From Chloroflexota bacterium (GTDB lineage Bacteria > Chloroflexota > Limnocylindria > Limnocylindrales > CSP1-4): a DNA stretch of 5,135 bases. This document shows, piece after piece, positions 4,114 to 5,135 of the stretch. Position 1 is the stretch's first letter, and every line of letters starts with the position of its first letter. The position numbers and the translations under genes are program-made. The notes under the pieces are model-generated. The model ran no database searches. It was not told where the DNA came from and saw only the letters and a list, made by a program, of their open reading frames with translations. Where the stretch lies: assembly GCA_017882025.1 (NCBI GenBank), contig JADGQG010000140.1, forward strand, positions 1-5,135, written 5' to 3'.

Positions 4114-5135
4114 GCCGACCTCCGCGCTCGGATCCTGGTCACGCGCGCGGCGAGCTCGGCCTCCCGCGTCCGCACTCCCTCCACTACCGCCGGGGGTGCC
4201 TTCTCCATGAATCGCTCGTCGGCGAGCCGCGCCCGCGCGGCGCCCAGCTGCCGCTCCGCGTCGGCGAGCTCCTTCTCCAGGCGAGCGCGGTCCCGCGCTG
4301 CGGTCTCATCGTCGCGATGTGCGACCGGCCGCACGACGGCCTCGATCTCGCCCGCGACGACCGCGAGACCGCCGGCCGCGTCCGCGTGGATGAGCGCCGC
4401 CTCGACGGCCGCGAGCGGCCGGGCGCGCACGAGCCGCTCCAACGCAGGCCGGAGCGCCGCGAAGACAGGCTCCAGGCCCGCGGGGAGCGCGACGTCTACC
4501 GGGAGCCAGGCTGCCGGATCGAGCTTCGCCTCGGAGCGTGCGTTCCGGATGACGCCGACGAGGTCCAGGAGGGCGCCCGTCTCGACTTCGGCAGCCGCGT
4601 CCACCACACCCGGGGCCGGCCAGTCCGCCACGATCAGGAGCGCCGGATCCCCCGGCGCCTTCGGCATATGGGCCCAGATCGCCTCCGTCAGGAACGGCAT
4701 CACGGGATGCAGGAGCCGGAGGTACGTGTCGAGGGCCTCCACGAGTGTCCACCACGTCGCTTCGCGGTCGGCCGCCGAGAGCGCCTCGTCGGCGAGCCGC
4801 ACCTTGGCAAGCTCCAGGGCCCAGTCGCAGTACTCGCCCCAGATCGAGTCGTACAGGACGCGGGTGAGCTCGCCGAAGGAGAACTCGGCGAACGCCAGGT
4901 CCGCGGCCCCGATTGCCGCGGCAACCCGGCTTCGGAGCCAGCGCTCGGCGGGCCCGAGACGGGCGAGGTCAGGTGTCACGCGCGGTGCGTCGGCGGCAAT
5001 CGTCGCCGGCCGCGCGCCGAGCACGAACCGGGCCGCATTCCAGAGCTTGTTCGCGAAGTTCCGGGCGTTCTCCAGCTTCTCTGCGCTGAACTTCTGATCG
5101 TTGCCGGGGGCAGCCCCGTGGATGAGGGCGAAGCG
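4110..5135 (-). CDS. valS: Valyl-tRNA synthetase, C-terminal part
   Basis: The frame is open to the right edge; the visible 341 residues are the C-terminal part of a protein usually 850-950 long. ValS is a class I synthetase that charges tRNA-Val using ATP. The visible piece begins just after the catalytic core: RFALIHGAAPGNDQKFS then RNFANKLWNAARFVL, a hallmark of ValS at the joint to the helical anticodon-binding domain. That domain follows, with YDSIWGEYCDWALELAK (about 95-111) and LLHPVMPFLTEAIW (141-154). The last 65 residues form the ValS coiled-coil arm: RLEKELADAERQLGAARARL, then ADERFMEKAPPAVVEGVR, the expected family ending. HIGH and KMSKS motifs would be outside the window. No frameshift is seen. 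An apparent start at 5024 is internal and not real. The stop overlaps the ROK kinase start by four bases. Confidence 0.97.
   Translation of the reverse strand, partial: RFALIHGAAPGNDQKFSAEKLENARNFANKLWNAARFVLGARPATIAADAPRVTPDLARLGPAERWLRSRVAAAIGAADLAFAEFSFGELTRVLYDSIWGEYCDWALELAKVRLADEALSAADREATWWTLVEALDTYLRLLHPVMPFLTEAIWAHMPKAPGDPALLIVADWPAPGVVDAAAEVETGALLDLVGVIRNARSEAKLDPAAWLPVDVALPAGLEPVFAALRPALERLVRARPLAAVEAALIHADAAGGLAVVAGEIEAVVRPVAHRDDETAARDRARLEKELADAERQLGAARARLADERFMEKAPPAVVEGVRTREAELAARVTRIRARRSA
4118..4123 (-). promoter_or_regulatory. Ribosome binding site for the ROK kinase, inside valS
   Basis: GGAGGT on the minus strand lies four bases before the GTG at 4113 and within the final codons of valS. 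It supports the overlapping start and coupled translation. Confidence 0.65.

Noticed and set aside
3019..5097. A 692-codon open frame on the plus strand across the ROK and valS genes
   Set aside because: It lies wholly antisense to two clear genes with family motifs. Its translation is Arg/Ser/Ala-rich with no domain, as expected from GC-rich codon shadowing.

Overview
The window is very GC-rich bacterial chromosome, densely coding, with GTG/TTG starts common and genes packed head to tail. Protein flavour (a valyl-tRNA synthetase with a clear C-terminal coiled coil, a ROK kinase, an FmdB-type zinc ribbon with a long Ser/Pro/Ala tail, Ala/Pro-rich linkers) fits an uncultured high-GC Chloroflexota or Actinomycetota genome. 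Chloroflexota is my guess from gene style only; no marker in the window decides it. There is no sign of a phage, IS element, CRISPR array, tRNA or rRNA.

Layout. Bases 2-691 (+) are the 3' end of a gene for an Ala/Pro-rich protein that ends in a four-Cys zinc ribbon. Its first visible part is an 18-bp tandem repeat that runs off the left edge. It converges, across 36 bases holding a small inverted repeat (701-724), with a minus-strand run of six genes that fills the rest of the window. In transcription order these are: valS (3' part, 5135-4110), ROK sugar kinase (4113-3052), an unrecognised protein with a C-terminal zinc ribbon (2998-2261), an FmdB-family zinc-ribbon protein (2236-1865), a small excisionase-type helix-turn-helix protein (1857-1621), and a YihY/BrkB-type six-helix membrane protein (1624-728). 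Gaps are -4, 53, 24, 7 and -4 bases, so this looks like one transcription unit. Two junctions (valS/ROK and HTH/YihY) have four-base stop/start overlaps typical of translational coupling.

The genes do not form a single obvious pathway. valS supplies charged tRNA-Val, and the ROK kinase probably phosphorylates glucose or a related sugar. The next two genes encode small zinc-ribbon proteins without a firm function, and the last pair joins a DNA-binding protein to an integral membrane protein. No stretch longer than 300 bases lacks a gene. I found no clearly new multi-gene system. The points most worth a second look are the uncharacterised zinc-ribbon protein at 2261-2998, the perfect 18-bp coding repeat at the left edge, and the coupled HTH-membrane protein pair.
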